This document shows, one piece after another, positions 18,081 to 27,153 of a DNA stretch of 64,000 nucleotides; the stretch's first letter is position 1; every line of letters begins with the position of its first letter. The position numbers and the translations under genes were made by a program. Below the pieces are notes generated by a model. The model had not been told where the DNA came from. It did not search any database and saw nothing but the letters and a program-made list of their open reading frames with translations. Source of the stretch: CADEEL01 sp050246475 (lineage in GTDB: Bacteria; Pseudomonadota; Alphaproteobacteria; Caulobacterales; Aquidulcibacteraceae). The DNA is taken from assembly GCA_050246475.1 (NCBI GenBank), contig JBFWVZ010000001.1, forward strand, positions 558,001 to 622,000, read 5' to 3'.

Positions 18081-19318
18081 GCGTTTCGATTGCGCATGCG
18101 GCGTGGCTGAAGAGCGCGGAGACGCGCGCGGTGATCGCGGCGCTGGAGGCGGCGCGGCCGGGCGGCTCGCGCTTCGTGGGCGGGTGCGTGCGCAATGCGC
18201 TGATGACGCTCGACGCCGACGACATCGACATCGCGACGGTGCTCACGCCCGATGAAACGATGGCGGCGGCGAAGGCGGCGGGGCTCGTCGCGGTGCCCAC
18301 CGGCGTCGAGCACGGGACGGTGACGATCGTCTCCAATCACAAGCCCTATGAAGTGACGACGCTTCGTCGCGATGTGGAAACCGATGGGCGCCACGCGATC
18401 GTTCAGTTCACGGACGATTGGCAGGCCGACGCGGAGCGGCGGGATTTCCGCTTGAACGCGCTCTATGCCGATCCGGCGGGGAACGTGTTCGATCCGACGG
18501 AAGGCGGCGTCGCGGATGCGAAGGCCGGGCGCGTCATCTTCATCGGCGAAGCCGATGCGCGGATCAAAGAGGATTATCTGCGCATCCTGCGCTTCTTCCG
18601 GTTCAGCGCCTGGTACGGGAAGGGCGCGCTGGATGGGGAGGGGCTCGCTGCCTGCGCGCGGCATTTGAGCGGGCTCGACGGGCTCTCGGTCGAGCGCATC
18701 TGGAAAGAGACGAAGAAACTCTTCGCGGCGGAGGAGCCGACGCAGGCGCTCACGGCGATGGAGGTGAACGGGGTGCGCGCGCATGCGCTCGGGGAGCTTT
18801 CCGAGATGGCGCGCGCGCTCAAGGTGATCGCGATCGAGAACGAATTTTTCCTCGCGCGCGACCCGCTGCAGCGGATCGCGGCGGCGCTTCCGGACGAGAC
18901 CACTGCGCAGCGCTTCGCGCAGCGGATGAAGGCGTCGAACGAAGAAGCCGCGCGTTTGCGCGCCGCGCACAAGCCTGCGGATCGGATCGTCTCTTATATG
19001 TCCGTGCGTGAAATTCGCCGTGCGCTTTACAGGCTTGGGCGCGACGCGTTCGAGGATCGGGTGAAGATCGCGTGGGCGGAGGATGAGAAGCGCGGGAACG
19101 CGCCGCAATGGCGTGCGCTCCTCATGCATGCGGAGGTCTATCAACGTCCGAAGCTGCCGCTCACCGGCGAAGAGGTGATGGCGGCGGGCGTGCCGGCGGG
19201 GCCGAAGGTGGGGCGGGTGCTGCGCGAGGTGGAGGATTGGTGGATCGACGCCGATTTTCCCGACGACAAGCTCTCGATCGTTGAGCGGCTCAAGGCGGTG
19301 GCGCAAGGGCTTGCCTAA
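18077..19318 (+). CDS. CCA tRNA nucleotidyltransferase / poly(A) polymerase family
   Basis: 413 residues, class II polymerase-beta-type nucleotidyltransferase. It shows FVGGCVRNALM near residue 35, the catalytic DDIDIAT near 53-59, GTVTIV, and RRDFRLNALYADPAGNVFDPTEGG near 118 with the following RILRFFRF motif. It adds or repairs the 3' CCA of tRNA, or poly(A) tails; alphaproteobacteria usually have one such enzyme, which favours the CCA role. Last gene of the DUF1285-Nudix-CCA operon, all overlapping by ATGA. Confidence 0.96.
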   Translation: MSVSIAHAAWLKSAETRAVIAALEAARPGGSRFVGGCVRNALMTLDADDIDIATVLTPDETMAAAKAAGLVAVPTGVEHGTVTIVSNHKPYEVTTLRRDVETDGRHAIVQFTDDWQADAERRDFRLNALYADPAGNVFDPTEGGVADAKAGRVIFIGEADARIKEDYLRILRFFRFSAWYGKGALDGEGLAACARHLSGLDGLSVERIWKETKKLFAAEEPTQALTAMEVNGVRAHALGELSEMARALKVIAIENEFFLARDPLQRIAAALPDETTAQRFAQRMKASNEEAARLRAAHKPADRIVSYMSVREIRRALYRLGRDAFEDRVKIAWAEDEKRGNAPQWRALLMHAEVYQRPKLPLTGEEVMAAGVPAGPKVGRVLREVEDWWIDADFPDDKLSIVERLKAVAQGLA

Positions 19319-19342
19319 CGGCGGCCCTGGGGCGTGCCCAAG

Positions 19343-19693
19343 CTAAAGCGTTGAACAACCTGCCTCGATGCTCTTGTAGATCGCGGCGGCCCGTGCGCGA
19401 TCCGCTTCGAACCGACTGGCATGAGCGCTCAGCGCCTGAGCCAAAAAACCGAGCATCTCTTGATCCGAGATGATCACGTCTGGGTAGCCGCGCAGATAGA
19501 AAAGGACTCCTGAGTCGGGGCCGTCGCCATCGGGCGTTCCTGAGGGAATGCATCCAGCGTCGTTCCAACCGAAGCCGATCCGATCAGCGAGACCCTCGAT
19601 CGTTTTGAGAAACTGGTCGTCGCTCGGCGCATTGAAGCATGCTTGCACAGGAAAGAGCCGAACATCCTCGAGCTGGAGGCGAAATCCGCGCAT
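19343..19693 (-). CDS. Hypothetical protein
   Basis: 116 residues, cytosolic by appearance (no signal or membrane segment). It begins MRGFRLQLEDVRLFPVQACF with AGGAG seven bases upstream. The sequence is balanced and protein-like (DQFLKTIEGLADRIGFGWNDAG, VIISDQEMLGFLAQALSAHASRFEADRARAAAIYKSIE). No family is recognised. It lies 9 bases downstream of hemF on the same strand and may be in its transcript. Confidence 0.75.
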   Translation of the reverse strand: MRGFRLQLEDVRLFPVQACFNAPSDDQFLKTIEGLADRIGFGWNDAGCIPSGTPDGDGPDSGVLFYLRGYPDVIISDQEMLGFLAQALSAHASRFEADRARAAAIYKSIEAGCSTL

Positions 19694-19702
19694 GCTTCGC
19701 TC

Positions 19703-20581
19703 CTAAGGCCACCTTACCTCCGGCGGCATGCTGGAGAGGATGCTTTCGACGTTGCCGCCGGTCTTTAGGCCGAAGAGCGTGCCGCGGTCATAGAGCAGAT
19801 TGAACTCTACATAGCGGCCGCGGCGGATGAGTTGTTCTTCGCGGTCCTTCGGCGTCCAGGGCGTTCCCATGCGGCGGCGGATGAGTTTCGGGTAGATGTC
19901 GAGGAAGGCGCGGCCGACATCCTGGGTGAAGGCGAAGTCCTTCTCCCAATCGTCCGTGTTGTGATGATCGTAGAAGATGCCGCCGATGCCGCGCGGCTCG
20001 TTACGATGCGGCAGATAGAAATATTCGTCGCACCATTCCTTGTAACGCGCGTAGCGATCGCCATGACGATCGCATGCGGCTTTGTACGCGGCGTGGAAAT
20101 CGATCGCGTCCGGAAACGCCTGGTCGCGCTGATAATCCTGCGTGGGCGTCAGATCGCCCCCGCCGCCGAACCACCATTCCGTTGTGTGCAGATGGCGCGT
20201 GTTCATATGCGCGCAGGGGACGTGCGGGTTGCGCATGTGGGCGATGAGGGAAATGCCGCTCGCCCAGAAGAAGGGATTGTCCGGATCGGCGCCTTTGACT
20301 TGCGCGGCGAAATCCTTGGCGAGGGGGCCATAGACCGTGCTCACGTGCACGCCGACCTTCTCGAACAAGCGGCCGCGCATGAGCGATGCGATTCCGCCGC
20401 CTTCGCCGGTCTGCCTCGTCCAAGGCGTGCGCTCAAAGCGCCCCGCGGGGCCGGGATAGAGGACGGGATCGGCCTCATCCTCCAGGCGTTCGAACGCCGC
20501 GCAGATCAAGTCGCGCAGCTCTTCGAACCACGCCTTGGCGCGGGCCTTTCTGGCGTCAGCGATGTCCATGGGCTTCGTCAT
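19703..20581 (-). CDS. hemF: Coproporphyrinogen III oxidase, oxygen dependent
   Basis: 292 residues. HemF oxidatively decarboxylates coproporphyrinogen III to protoporphyrinogen IX in haem synthesis using O2. The hallmark HMRNPHVPCAHMNTRHLHTTEWWFGGGGDLTP segment is near residue 110-140, followed by the second conserved region RNEPRGIGGIFYDHHN and RRGRYVEFNLLYDRGT near the end. Normal length. Start and trmL stop overlap (ATGA), so the two are co-translated. Confidence 0.97.
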   Translation of the reverse strand: MTKPMDIADARKARAKAWFEELRDLICAAFERLEDEADPVLYPGPAGRFERTPWTRQTGEGGGIASLMRGRLFEKVGVHVSTVYGPLAKDFAAQVKGADPDNPFFWASGISLIAHMRNPHVPCAHMNTRHLHTTEWWFGGGGDLTPTQDYQRDQAFPDAIDFHAAYKAACDRHGDRYARYKEWCDEYFYLPHRNEPRGIGGIFYDHHNTDDWEKDFAFTQDVGRAFLDIYPKLIRRRMGTPWTPKDREEQLIRRGRYVEFNLLYDRGTLFGLKTGGNVESILSSMPPEVRWP

Positions 20582-21042
20582 GCCAGCGTCTCATACAATC
20601 CGGTTTGCCGCATCGCCTCGCTCAAGGCCACCGCCGCGGCGACCGCGACATTCAAGGAGCGAGCATCCTTGGCTATGGGTATGCGGACGGTCGCGGCCGC
20701 ACTTTGATACGCCTCAAGCGGGCTGCCGGCGCTCTCGCGGCCGAGCAGGAGCGTATCGCCTGCGGCAAATGGAAACCGGTCGAGGCGATGTTCGCCATCC
20801 GTCTCAATCAGCACCAAGCGGCCTTCGGTTCGCGCCGGGTGCGCGAGGAAGGAAGCGAAGCTCGCATGGCGCTCAATCGGCACGAGCGGGCCATAATCCA
20901 AGGCGGCGCGCTTCAGGGCCTTATCCGTCAGCGGAAAGCCGGCCGGCTCGATCACATCGAGGCTCGCGGCGAAGCACGCCGCGACGCGGATTGCCGCGCC
21001 CAAATTCTGGGGGATGTCCGGTTGATAGAGGGCGAGGCGCAC
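20578..21042 (-). CDS. trmL: tRNA (cytidine/uridine-34 2'-O)-methyltransferase TrmL
   Basis: 154-residue SPOUT methylase that modifies the wobble 2'-OH of certain leucine tRNAs. Conserved features are LYQPDIPQNLGAAIRVAACFAASL near residues 5-28, the knot region LIETDGE and LLLGRESAGSP near 110, and VRIPIAKDARSLNVAVAAAVALSEA at the C-terminus. The start is GTG at 21042. It is upstream of, and overlaps, hemF. Confidence 0.95.
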   Translation of the reverse strand: MRLALYQPDIPQNLGAAIRVAACFAASLDVIEPAGFPLTDKALKRAALDYGPLVPIERHASFASFLAHPARTEGRLVLIETDGEHRLDRFPFAAGDTLLLGRESAGSPLEAYQSAAATVRIPIAKDARSLNVAVAAAVALSEAMRQTGLYETLA

Positions 21043-21193
21043 GTTAGGACCGGCGGCGCTGAATCATGGGGCGGCTCCTCCCCGGCCGTGCGGCGTCACG
21101 CCGCGCGCGGGGGGCGGCAACCTCCTTTAGCTTCCGGCGCCGTTCAAGCGTGCGGAATGCGCGGGCGCGGAAACGGCATCGAGGAGCGAAAGC

Positions 21194-21763
21194 GTGGCCG
21201 AGACGACGGCGGACGGGCCTAGCCCGGAACAAGGCGGCGCACATGAGCCTTCGCGGCGCGACTTCATCTATGTGGCGGCAGGGTCGCTCGCCGCGGTGGG
21301 CGCCGCGGCCACCGTGTGGCCGTTCATCGACCAGATGAATCCCGCCGCCGACACGCTAGCGCTCTCCACGACGGACGTCGATCTGGGCTCGATCCAGGAA
21401 GGCCAGCAGATCGTCGTCATCTGGCAGGGCAAGCCCGTGTTCGTGCGCCATCGCACCGGCGCGGAGATCGCCGCCGCGCAACGGGACGACTACGCCAACC
21501 TCAAGGACCCCGCGACCGACGCTTCGCGCCTCCTGCAGGCGAACGGAGAGGCGGGGCGCGCGGCGTTCATCGTGCTGCAGGCGGCGTGCACGCACCTCGG
21601 GTGCATCCCCACTTTCGCGGCAGGAGATTATCGCGGCTGGATGTGTGCGTGCCACGGCTCGCAATACGACACGTCGGGGCGCATCCGGCGCGGGCCCGCG
21701 CCGCTCAATCTCGTGATCGCGCCCTACGTCTACACAAGCGAAACCGCGATCCGCATCGGGTAA
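21194..21763 (+). CDS. petA: Ubiquinol-cytochrome c reductase iron-sulfur subunit (Rieske)
   Basis: 189 residues. The Rieske [2Fe-2S] protein of complex bc1 passes electrons from ubiquinol to cytochrome c1 on the periplasmic side. It has a twin-arginine-like SRRDFIYVAAGSLAA membrane anchor near residues 20-40, and the cluster motifs CTHLGC (near 131) and CACHGS (near 151). The start is GTG at 21194 with GAGGAG seven bases before it. First gene of petABC, six bases ahead of petB. Confidence 0.97.
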   Translation: MAETTADGPSPEQGGAHEPSRRDFIYVAAGSLAAVGAAATVWPFIDQMNPAADTLALSTTDVDLGSIQEGQQIVVIWQGKPVFVRHRTGAEIAAAQRDDYANLKDPATDASRLLQANGEAGRAAFIVLQAACTHLGCIPTFAAGDYRGWMCACHGSQYDTSGRIRRGPAPLNLVIAPYVYTSETAIRIG

Positions 21764-21769
21764 GCCAGC

Positions 21770-23356
21770 ATGACCGGACCTTCCACGTATCAGCCGAAAT
21801 CTGGCTTCGAGCGGTGGCTCGATGCACGCTTGCCGATCGTGCGGCTCGTGCACGATAGCTTCGTCGCGTACCCGACGCCGCGCAATTTGAACTATTGGTG
21901 GACGTTCGGGGCGATCCTGACGTTCTGCCTCGCGCTGCAGATCGTCACCGGCATCGTGCTGGCGATGCACTACACGTCCTCGGTCGAGGATGCGTTCGCA
22001 AGCGTGCAGCGCATCCGGCGCGACGTGCCGTGGGGCTGGCTCATCCAGCCGCTGCACGCGGTCGGCGCCTCGATGTTCTTCCTGGCGGTCTACATCCACA
22101 TGTTCCGCGGGCTCTATTACGGCTCCTACAAGGCGCCGCGCGAAGTGCTCTGGATTCTCGGCTGCGTCATCTACCTGCTGATGGTGGCGACCGCGTTCCT
22201 CGGCTACTCGCTGCCGTGGGGCCAGATGAGCTTCTGGGCCGCGACCGTCATCACCAATCTCATCGGCGCGATCCCGTGGGTCGGAGAAGCGGTGCGGAAC
22301 TGGCTGATGGGCGGCTTCGCGATCGACAACCCGACGCTCAACCGCTTCTTCTCGCTGCATTATCTCCTGCCGTTCGTGATCGCGGGCGTCGTGGTGCTGC
22401 ACGTCTGGGCGCTGCACGTCGCGGGGCAGAACAATCCCGCAGGCGTCGAGCCCAAGGACAAGGAAGACACCGTTCCCTTCACACCGCATGCGACGATGAA
22501 GGATCTCTTCGCGGTGTGCGTATTCGCGATCCTCTTCGCGGTCTTCGTGTTCTTCCTGCCCGACGCGCTCGGGCATCCGGACAATTACATTCCGGCCAAT
22601 CCGCTGGTGACGCCCGCACACATCGTGCCGGAATGGTATCTCCTGCCATTCTACGCGATCCTGCGCGCGATCGATTTCAACATCCTCTTCATCGACTCGA
22701 AGTTGGGCGGCGTCATCGCGATGTTCGCGGCGATCGCGGTGCTTTTCTTCCTTCCGTGGCTCGATACGTCGCGGGTGCGCTCGATGCGCTATCGCCCGAT
22801 CGCACGGCAATTCTTCTTCATCTTCGTGATCGTGTGCATCGCGCTCGGCTGGTGCGGCGGGCAAACGCCTTCGCGACCAGTAATTCCAAGCGCGCCGTTC
22901 ACCGCTGATTTGAGCTGGGTTCAGGGCGGACAGTCGACCACCCAAACCGTGCGCGCCGCTTCGGCAGACGATGCCGTTGCGGGCTTTGAAAGTGCAGCGG
23001 AGGAACTGCGTCAGGGGGGCGCCCAGTTGGTTTCGATTGAGCGCACGTCCCCGACTGAAGCAACGCTGACTGCGGTGCGCGGCGGACAATTGCAGCGAGC
23101 GCATGTCGAGGCCCCGTCGCTCGATCAGCTGGAGGTGGCGATCACCACACAGCGGCGCCAGATCGCTCAGACGGGCGCGACGTTCGCGCAAGTCGACCGA
23201 TACATGCCGTTCGAATTTACGGTGACGCGGTTCTCGCAAATCCTGACGCTCTATTATTTCCTCTTCTTCCTCGTGATCCTGCCGCTCTTGGGTTTGCGCG
23301 AAACGCCCAATCGCGTGCCCGAGACGATCGCGAAATCCATCCGGGGGGCCGCTTGA
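21770..23356 (+). CDS. petB: Cytochrome b of bc1 complex, with extra periplasmic domain
   Basis: 528 residues, about 110 more than usual. The standard eight-helix core is complete: first helices with paired haem histidines (MHYTS..., HAVGAS, HMFRGLYY), SYSLPWGQMSFW, the Qo-site PEWY motif near residue 286, and a last helix SQILTLYYFLFFLVILPLLG. Between the seventh and eighth helices, about residues 362-481, lies a soluble insert (from GGQTPSRP to YMPFEFT) rich in polar and helical stretches such as SADDAVAGFESAAEELRQGG. By the known topology this loop faces the periplasm. The frame is unbroken and codon use looks like its surroundings. The stop overlaps the petC start. Confidence 0.96.
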   Translation: MTGPSTYQPKSGFERWLDARLPIVRLVHDSFVAYPTPRNLNYWWTFGAILTFCLALQIVTGIVLAMHYTSSVEDAFASVQRIRRDVPWGWLIQPLHAVGASMFFLAVYIHMFRGLYYGSYKAPREVLWILGCVIYLLMVATAFLGYSLPWGQMSFWAATVITNLIGAIPWVGEAVRNWLMGGFAIDNPTLNRFFSLHYLLPFVIAGVVVLHVWALHVAGQNNPAGVEPKDKEDTVPFTPHATMKDLFAVCVFAILFAVFVFFLPDALGHPDNYIPANPLVTPAHIVPEWYLLPFYAILRAIDFNILFIDSKLGGVIAMFAAIAVLFFLPWLDTSRVRSMRYRPIARQFFFIFVIVCIALGWCGGQTPSRPVIPSAPFTADLSWVQGGQSTTQTVRAASADDAVAGFESAAEELRQGGAQLVSIERTSPTEATLTAVRGGQLQRAHVEAPSLDQLEVAITTQRRQIAQTGATFAQVDRYMPFEFTVTRFSQILTLYYFLFFLVILPLLGLRETPNRVPETIAKSIRGAA

Positions 23357-24210
23357 TGTTGAAGCGCATCATCATCGCGCTCGCCTTCGCCGCGGCGCCC
23401 GCGGCGTTCGCCGAGGAGGCGCCGCACGCACCCGCGCAAAATTGGAGCTTCGAGGGCCCGTTCGGCACCTATGATCGCGGCGCGGTGCAGCGCGGCTTCC
23501 TAGTCTACAGTCAGGTCTGCGCGAGCTGCCATGCGCTCGATCATCTCTCGTATCGCAATCTCGGTGAGGCGGGCGGGCCATTCACGGCCTATCGCGTTAT
23601 GAACGAGGAGACGGGCCAGGAAGAGATCACGCTTGGGCTCCATGGCGGGCACGGCGGCCATCTCGTTCCGCCTACGGAGAATCCCTACGTCCAGGCGATC
23701 GCCGCCGCCGCGATGATCCGCGACATCGATCGCGAGACGGGCGAAGCGACCGAGCGCCCCGGGCGGGCGGCGGATCGGTTCCGTGCGCCTTACGCGAACG
23801 CGGCCGCGGCGGCTGCCGCCAACGGCGGCGCGGCGCCGCCGGATCTCTCCGTGATGGCGCTCGCGCGCCGCAACGGGGCCGACTACATCCACGGCCTCCT
23901 CACCGGCTACACGGAGGCGCCGGCAGGCGCGGAGATCGTCGAGGGCAAGCACTACAATCGCTATTTCCCCGGCCATTGGATCTCCATGCCGCCGCCGCTG
24001 CCGCAGGCAGGGCTCGTCACTTACAACGACGGCACCGAAGCGACCGTCGATCAGATGGCGTCCGACGTCGCGCACTTCCTGCAATGGGCGGCCGATCCGC
24101 ACATGGAGCGGCGCAACGCGCTCGGCGTTCAGGTGTTGATCTTCCTGGTGGTGCTCTCGGTGCTGGTTTACCTGGCGTATCGTCAGGTCTGGCGGGGCGT
24201 GAAGCACTAA
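23356..24210 (+). CDS. petC: Cytochrome c1
   Basis: 284 residues. The c-type haem subunit of bc1 accepts electrons from the Rieske protein. A signal peptide (MLKRIIIALAFAAAPAAFAEE) is followed by the haem site CASCH near residue 55, the axial-Met region around HWISMPPPL near 210, and a C-terminal membrane anchor (VLIFLVVLSVLVYLAYRQVW). The ATG at 23356 overlaps the petB stop by one base (TGATG). Confidence 0.97.
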   Translation: MLKRIIIALAFAAAPAAFAEEAPHAPAQNWSFEGPFGTYDRGAVQRGFLVYSQVCASCHALDHLSYRNLGEAGGPFTAYRVMNEETGQEEITLGLHGGHGGHLVPPTENPYVQAIAAAAMIRDIDRETGEATERPGRAADRFRAPYANAAAAAAANGGAAPPDLSVMALARRNGADYIHGLLTGYTEAPAGAEIVEGKHYNRYFPGHWISMPPPLPQAGLVTYNDGTEATVDQMASDVAHFLQWAADPHMERRNALGVQVLIFLVVLSVLVYLAYRQVWRGVKH

Positions 24211-24244
24211 GAGACGACGCGGCGCGCTGGCGGCGGCGAAGGCG

Positions 24245-24832
24245 CTATTGACGCGGCAGCTTGAGCAACGCCCGCGCGGCGGGATCGGGGTCGCCCTTGA
24301 CGGCGAGCGCGTTCAATTCGTAGCCAGCCGCCCGCAAATGCACCTGCGAGAACCCGGCTTTCTCAAGCGTGCGCCTCAGCGAGGCGGCGGTGAAGCCCGT
24401 TTTGTGCGCGTAGAAATCCTGTCCGCTTCCTTCGATCTCGCGGCCGTAGCCGTAGAACACGTCGAGCGCGGTGATCGGGCCCGCGGGCGAGGTGTAGAGC
24501 GTATCCTCGAGATCGAGTTCACGCTCTGCCATCGCGCGCATCACCGCGGCGAGATCGGGCACGCGAATCTGCGCGAACCAGCCGTCCTTCAGCACATGAA
24601 GGAAGCCCGACAGCACGCGCGGCACATCGTGCCGGTAATAATGTTCGAGATTGTGCGAGCAATAGACGGCCTCGAACTGCGCGGCCTCGAGGCGCGCCAG
24701 CGTGCGCGCATCGCAGACGATGTCGGGGCGTCCACGGGGGTCGATGTCGAGCAGCACATGCTCGAAACCCGCGTAGTGCGGCGGCAGCGGGGTGCGCTTG
24801 CTGCCGCCGCCGACATTCAACACACGCGGCAT
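24245..24832 (-). CDS. SAM-dependent methyltransferase (class I-like)
   Basis: 195 residues. VLNVGGGSKRTPLPPHYAGFEHVLLDIDP at the N-terminus is a Rossmann motif I (GGG) followed by the acidic D of motif II. FEAVYCSHNLEHYYRHDVPRVLSGFLHVLKDGW is the post-motif typical of methyltransferase_11-like enzymes in surface polysaccharide or lipid pathways. The ATG at 24832 starts immediately before motif I; the frame extends to 24901 with unlikely sequence. It is convergent with petC. Substrate unknown. Confidence 0.88.
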   Translation of the reverse strand: MPRVLNVGGGSKRTPLPPHYAGFEHVLLDIDPRGRPDIVCDARTLARLEAAQFEAVYCSHNLEHYYRHDVPRVLSGFLHVLKDGWFAQIRVPDLAAVMRAMAERELDLEDTLYTSPAGPITALDVFYGYGREIEGSGQDFYAHKTGFTAASLRRTLEKAGFSQVHLRAAGYELNALAVKGDPDPAARALLKLPRQ

Positions 24833-25357
24833 GCCGGCTCCCGTGGCTATCCCCCTATCCGCAGCGCAATCCCGGAACAGAATCAAGCATCTCCAAAACA
24901 ATCGCTCGAATCTATCCGACCCACTCTACGCGCCAGCATACTCGCCCCGTCCCGCCGCAAGCGGAGGTCGTTCCGGATCAGACCGAAATCGGCGGCGGGA
25001 GGCGGATGAGCGTGAGGGCCGGCGGGGTCAAAACCGCCGATCTCCGGGGAGCGGATCTGAACCGCCCCGCACGCGGCCGGCCTACGGCGCTGGAGTTAAA
25101 ACCTCCGTCTTGTGCGCCGCGCCGGCGATCAACATCCGCCGGGGGCGCGGGCGTCCGCGTCTAGCCGCGTCGAAGGCGAAAGCCCAAGGCGCAATTTGTT
25201 CGGCGCGTACGTCCGCGCCCCCATCCTCCGTACACGGAGGGAAGTGATGCGAGCCCGCGGAGAGATCTTTCTCACGCGGCTGCGGGAACACGCCCTTGCG
25301 CGCCGGCGGCGACGTGCTGCTTAATCCAGAATGCGACAGAGCGAAGCGGGGATTTTC
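24833..25357. other. Intergenic stretch holding a dispersed repeat
   Basis: No gene is supported here. The stretch contains one copy of a ~110-bp repeat (25023-25133) whose other copy lies inverted at 40137-40245, and a short palindrome CCTCCGT-AC-ACGGAGG at 25225-25240. The promoter of mtnP should lie near its right end. Open frames across it have arginine-rich, shadow-like composition. Confidence 0.6.
25023..25133 (+). repeat. Dispersed repeat, copy A
   Basis: The right part, 25067-25133 (67 bases), matches the reverse complement of 40137-40203 at 63 of 67 positions. A further block CGGGGTCAAAACCG (25023-25036) matches 40232-40245 exactly, with a diverged ~30-base spacer in both copies. 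The core GGAGTTAAAACCTCC is nearly palindromic. Both copies are intergenic. Confidence 0.85.
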
Positions 25358-26221
25358 ATGTGGCGATTGGGCGTGATCGGCGGATCGGGTCTTTATGACA
25401 TCGCGGGCATTGAGGGCGCGTGGGAGAGCGTCGCTTCGCCGTGGGGGACGCCTTCGCATGCGCTCTTTCGCGGCCGGTTTGCGGGCGTCGAGCTTCTATT
25501 CTTGCCGCGGCACGGGCGCGGGCATCATCTTTCGCCGACGCACATCAATTACCGCGCGAACATCGATGCGCTGAAGCGGGCGGGCGCGAGCGATGTGCTT
25601 TCGCTCTCGGCGTGCGGTTCATTGCGCGAGGAGCTGGCGCCGGGGACGTTCGTGATCGTGGATCAATTCGTCGACCGCACGTTTGCCCGTGAGAAGAGCT
25701 TTTTCGGCGATGGGATCGTCGCGCACGTTTCGATGGCGCAGCCGGTTTGCCCGCGCCTCTCATCGTTTGCCGCCGCGGCCGCGCGCGAGGCGGGCGCGCC
25801 GGTTGTCGAAGGGGGGACCTATCTCGCGATGGAGGGACCGCAATTCTCGACGCTTGCGGAATCGAAGCTCTATCGCGCTTGGGGCATGGACGTCATCGGC
25901 ATGACGAACATGCCGGAGGCGAAGCTCGCGCGCGAGGCGGAGCTGCCTTACGCAAGCGTCGCGATGGTGACGGATTACGATTGCTGGCGCGCGGAGACGG
26001 AGGCGGTCAGCGTCACCAACGTGCTGGAGGTGCTGAGCGCGAACGCGGAGAAGGCGAAGGCTCTCGTGCGCTGCCTCGCGGAAACCCTCGCGCGCACGCC
26101 GCGCACGCCGACGCCCACCGATACGTGTCTCGACTATGCCCTCATCACCGCGCCAGACGCACGCGACAGAGCCCTCGCCGCAAAGCTCGACGCTGTCGCT
26201 GGGCGCGTGCTTGGCCGCTAG
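25358..26221 (+). CDS. mtnP: S-methyl-5'-thioadenosine phosphorylase
   Basis: 287 residues. It cleaves methylthioadenosine with phosphate to adenine and methylthioribose-1-phosphate in methionine salvage. Conserved features are GVIGGSGLYDI at the N-terminus, RHGRGHHLSPTHINYRANI near residue 50, SACGSLREELAPG near 83, and YLAMEGPQFSTLAESKLYRAWGMDVIGMTNMPEAKLAREAEL near 155-195, which is the MTAP rather than PNP form. The ATG at 25358 has GGGGA upstream and starts right at the fold; the ATG at 25331 is less likely. Its TAG is shared with the convergent SleB gene in CTAG. The adenine produced is the substrate of Apt, encoded 1.6 kb away. Confidence 0.95.
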   Translation: MWRLGVIGGSGLYDIAGIEGAWESVASPWGTPSHALFRGRFAGVELLFLPRHGRGHHLSPTHINYRANIDALKRAGASDVLSLSACGSLREELAPGTFVIVDQFVDRTFAREKSFFGDGIVAHVSMAQPVCPRLSSFAAAAAREAGAPVVEGGTYLAMEGPQFSTLAESKLYRAWGMDVIGMTNMPEAKLAREAELPYASVAMVTDYDCWRAETEAVSVTNVLEVLSANAEKAKALVRCLAETLARTPRTPTPTDTCLDYALITAPDARDRALAAKLDAVAGRVLGR

Positions 26222-26916
26222 CCTCGCCGCCGGCGGGGCAGCACGTCGCGATAGAATACATGCTGGCCGATGCGCTGGCGCCCCACGCCATAGGCGGCCC
26301 AGCGCGGGCGGATGGAGCGCGTGTGATAGAAGAGTGCGCCGTTGGTCGGGTCGACCGAGCGGCCTTCGACCAGTTCGCGTGCGATCGATTGGGCTTCGTC
26401 CCAGGCCGCGCGATCGGCGTCGCAATTGAGGTGCGCCTCGGGGTTCTCAGCGATCCGCCGATTGGGGTCGTTGCGGTTCCAGGCGGAGAATTGCCACGGC
26501 GCCATGATGACTTCGCGCAGCGTCTCCCCAAAACGCGAGCCCACGCGATTCCAGATCACGTGCGCCACAGCGCGCATGCCGCGCTGCCCTTCGGAACGCG
26601 CTTCCGCGTAGATGGTCGAGGCGACGAGGCGGACTTCCTGGTCTTGCTCGATCCGGCGCGACTCGTCGGCAGGGAGCGGCGCGATCGCGGCCTGATAGGG
26701 AATCTGGAGTTCGCGCGCGAGATCGGTCGCGTCGATCGAGGCGAGTTGAAGCGACGCTTCCGATTGGGCGCCGGCGTTGAGCGGCGCGATATCGGTTGCG
26801 TGCGCCGGCGCGGCGGCGCAGAGCGCGAGTGCGCCCGCGATGAGGCCGGCGGCAATCGGATTGGCGGTGTGCACTGGGGCGCCTTCACAGAGGCGCGGAT
26901 CGCGAGTCGCCGTCAT
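26218..26916 (-). CDS. Cell wall hydrolase, SleB family
   Basis: 232 residues. A membrane/secretion segment near residues 20-40 (IAAGLIAGALALCAAAPAHA) precedes a C-terminal Hydrolase_2 (SleB) domain from about 100: LVASTIYAEARSEGQRGMRAVAHVIWNRV with the catalytic Glu in EARSEGQ, then WQFSAWN and NGALFYHT. It should cut peptidoglycan in the periplasm. The ATG at 26916 has AAAGGA eight bases ahead; an earlier ATG at 26934 lacks one. Convergent with mtnP, sharing the CTAG stop. Confidence 0.93.
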   Translation of the reverse strand: MTATRDPRLCEGAPVHTANPIAAGLIAGALALCAAAPAHATDIAPLNAGAQSEASLQLASIDATDLARELQIPYQAAIAPLPADESRRIEQDQEVRLVASTIYAEARSEGQRGMRAVAHVIWNRVGSRFGETLREVIMAPWQFSAWNRNDPNRRIAENPEAHLNCDADRAAWDEAQSIARELVEGRSVDPTNGALFYHTRSIRPRWAAYGVGRQRIGQHVFYRDVLPRRRRG

Positions 26917-27153
26917 CGGCTCGTGTCCTTTCATTGAGTTTTGGGAAGCAGGCAGGCGCTCGAAGCGGGGCCCGCGGGAATGAGAAACTGGCTCTCGGCT
27001 CTTTGTTGCACCGCACCCCACCGGAACGGCAGGCGCGACTCAAACGATTCTTTGGGCGAAAATGTGCCCAGGACCTGGCTGTCCGGCCAAGTCGAGATTA
27101 GTGTGACGAAATTACCGCAAGGTATCTGGAAAGTAACCTAAGCGTTAGCGCAA

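Noticed and set aside
24792..25247. Frame sharing a YGAGVxTSVLCAA peptide with a frame at 39789-40223
   Set aside because: The common peptide comes from the inverted DNA repeat; differences are not silent and neither frame is otherwise protein-like.
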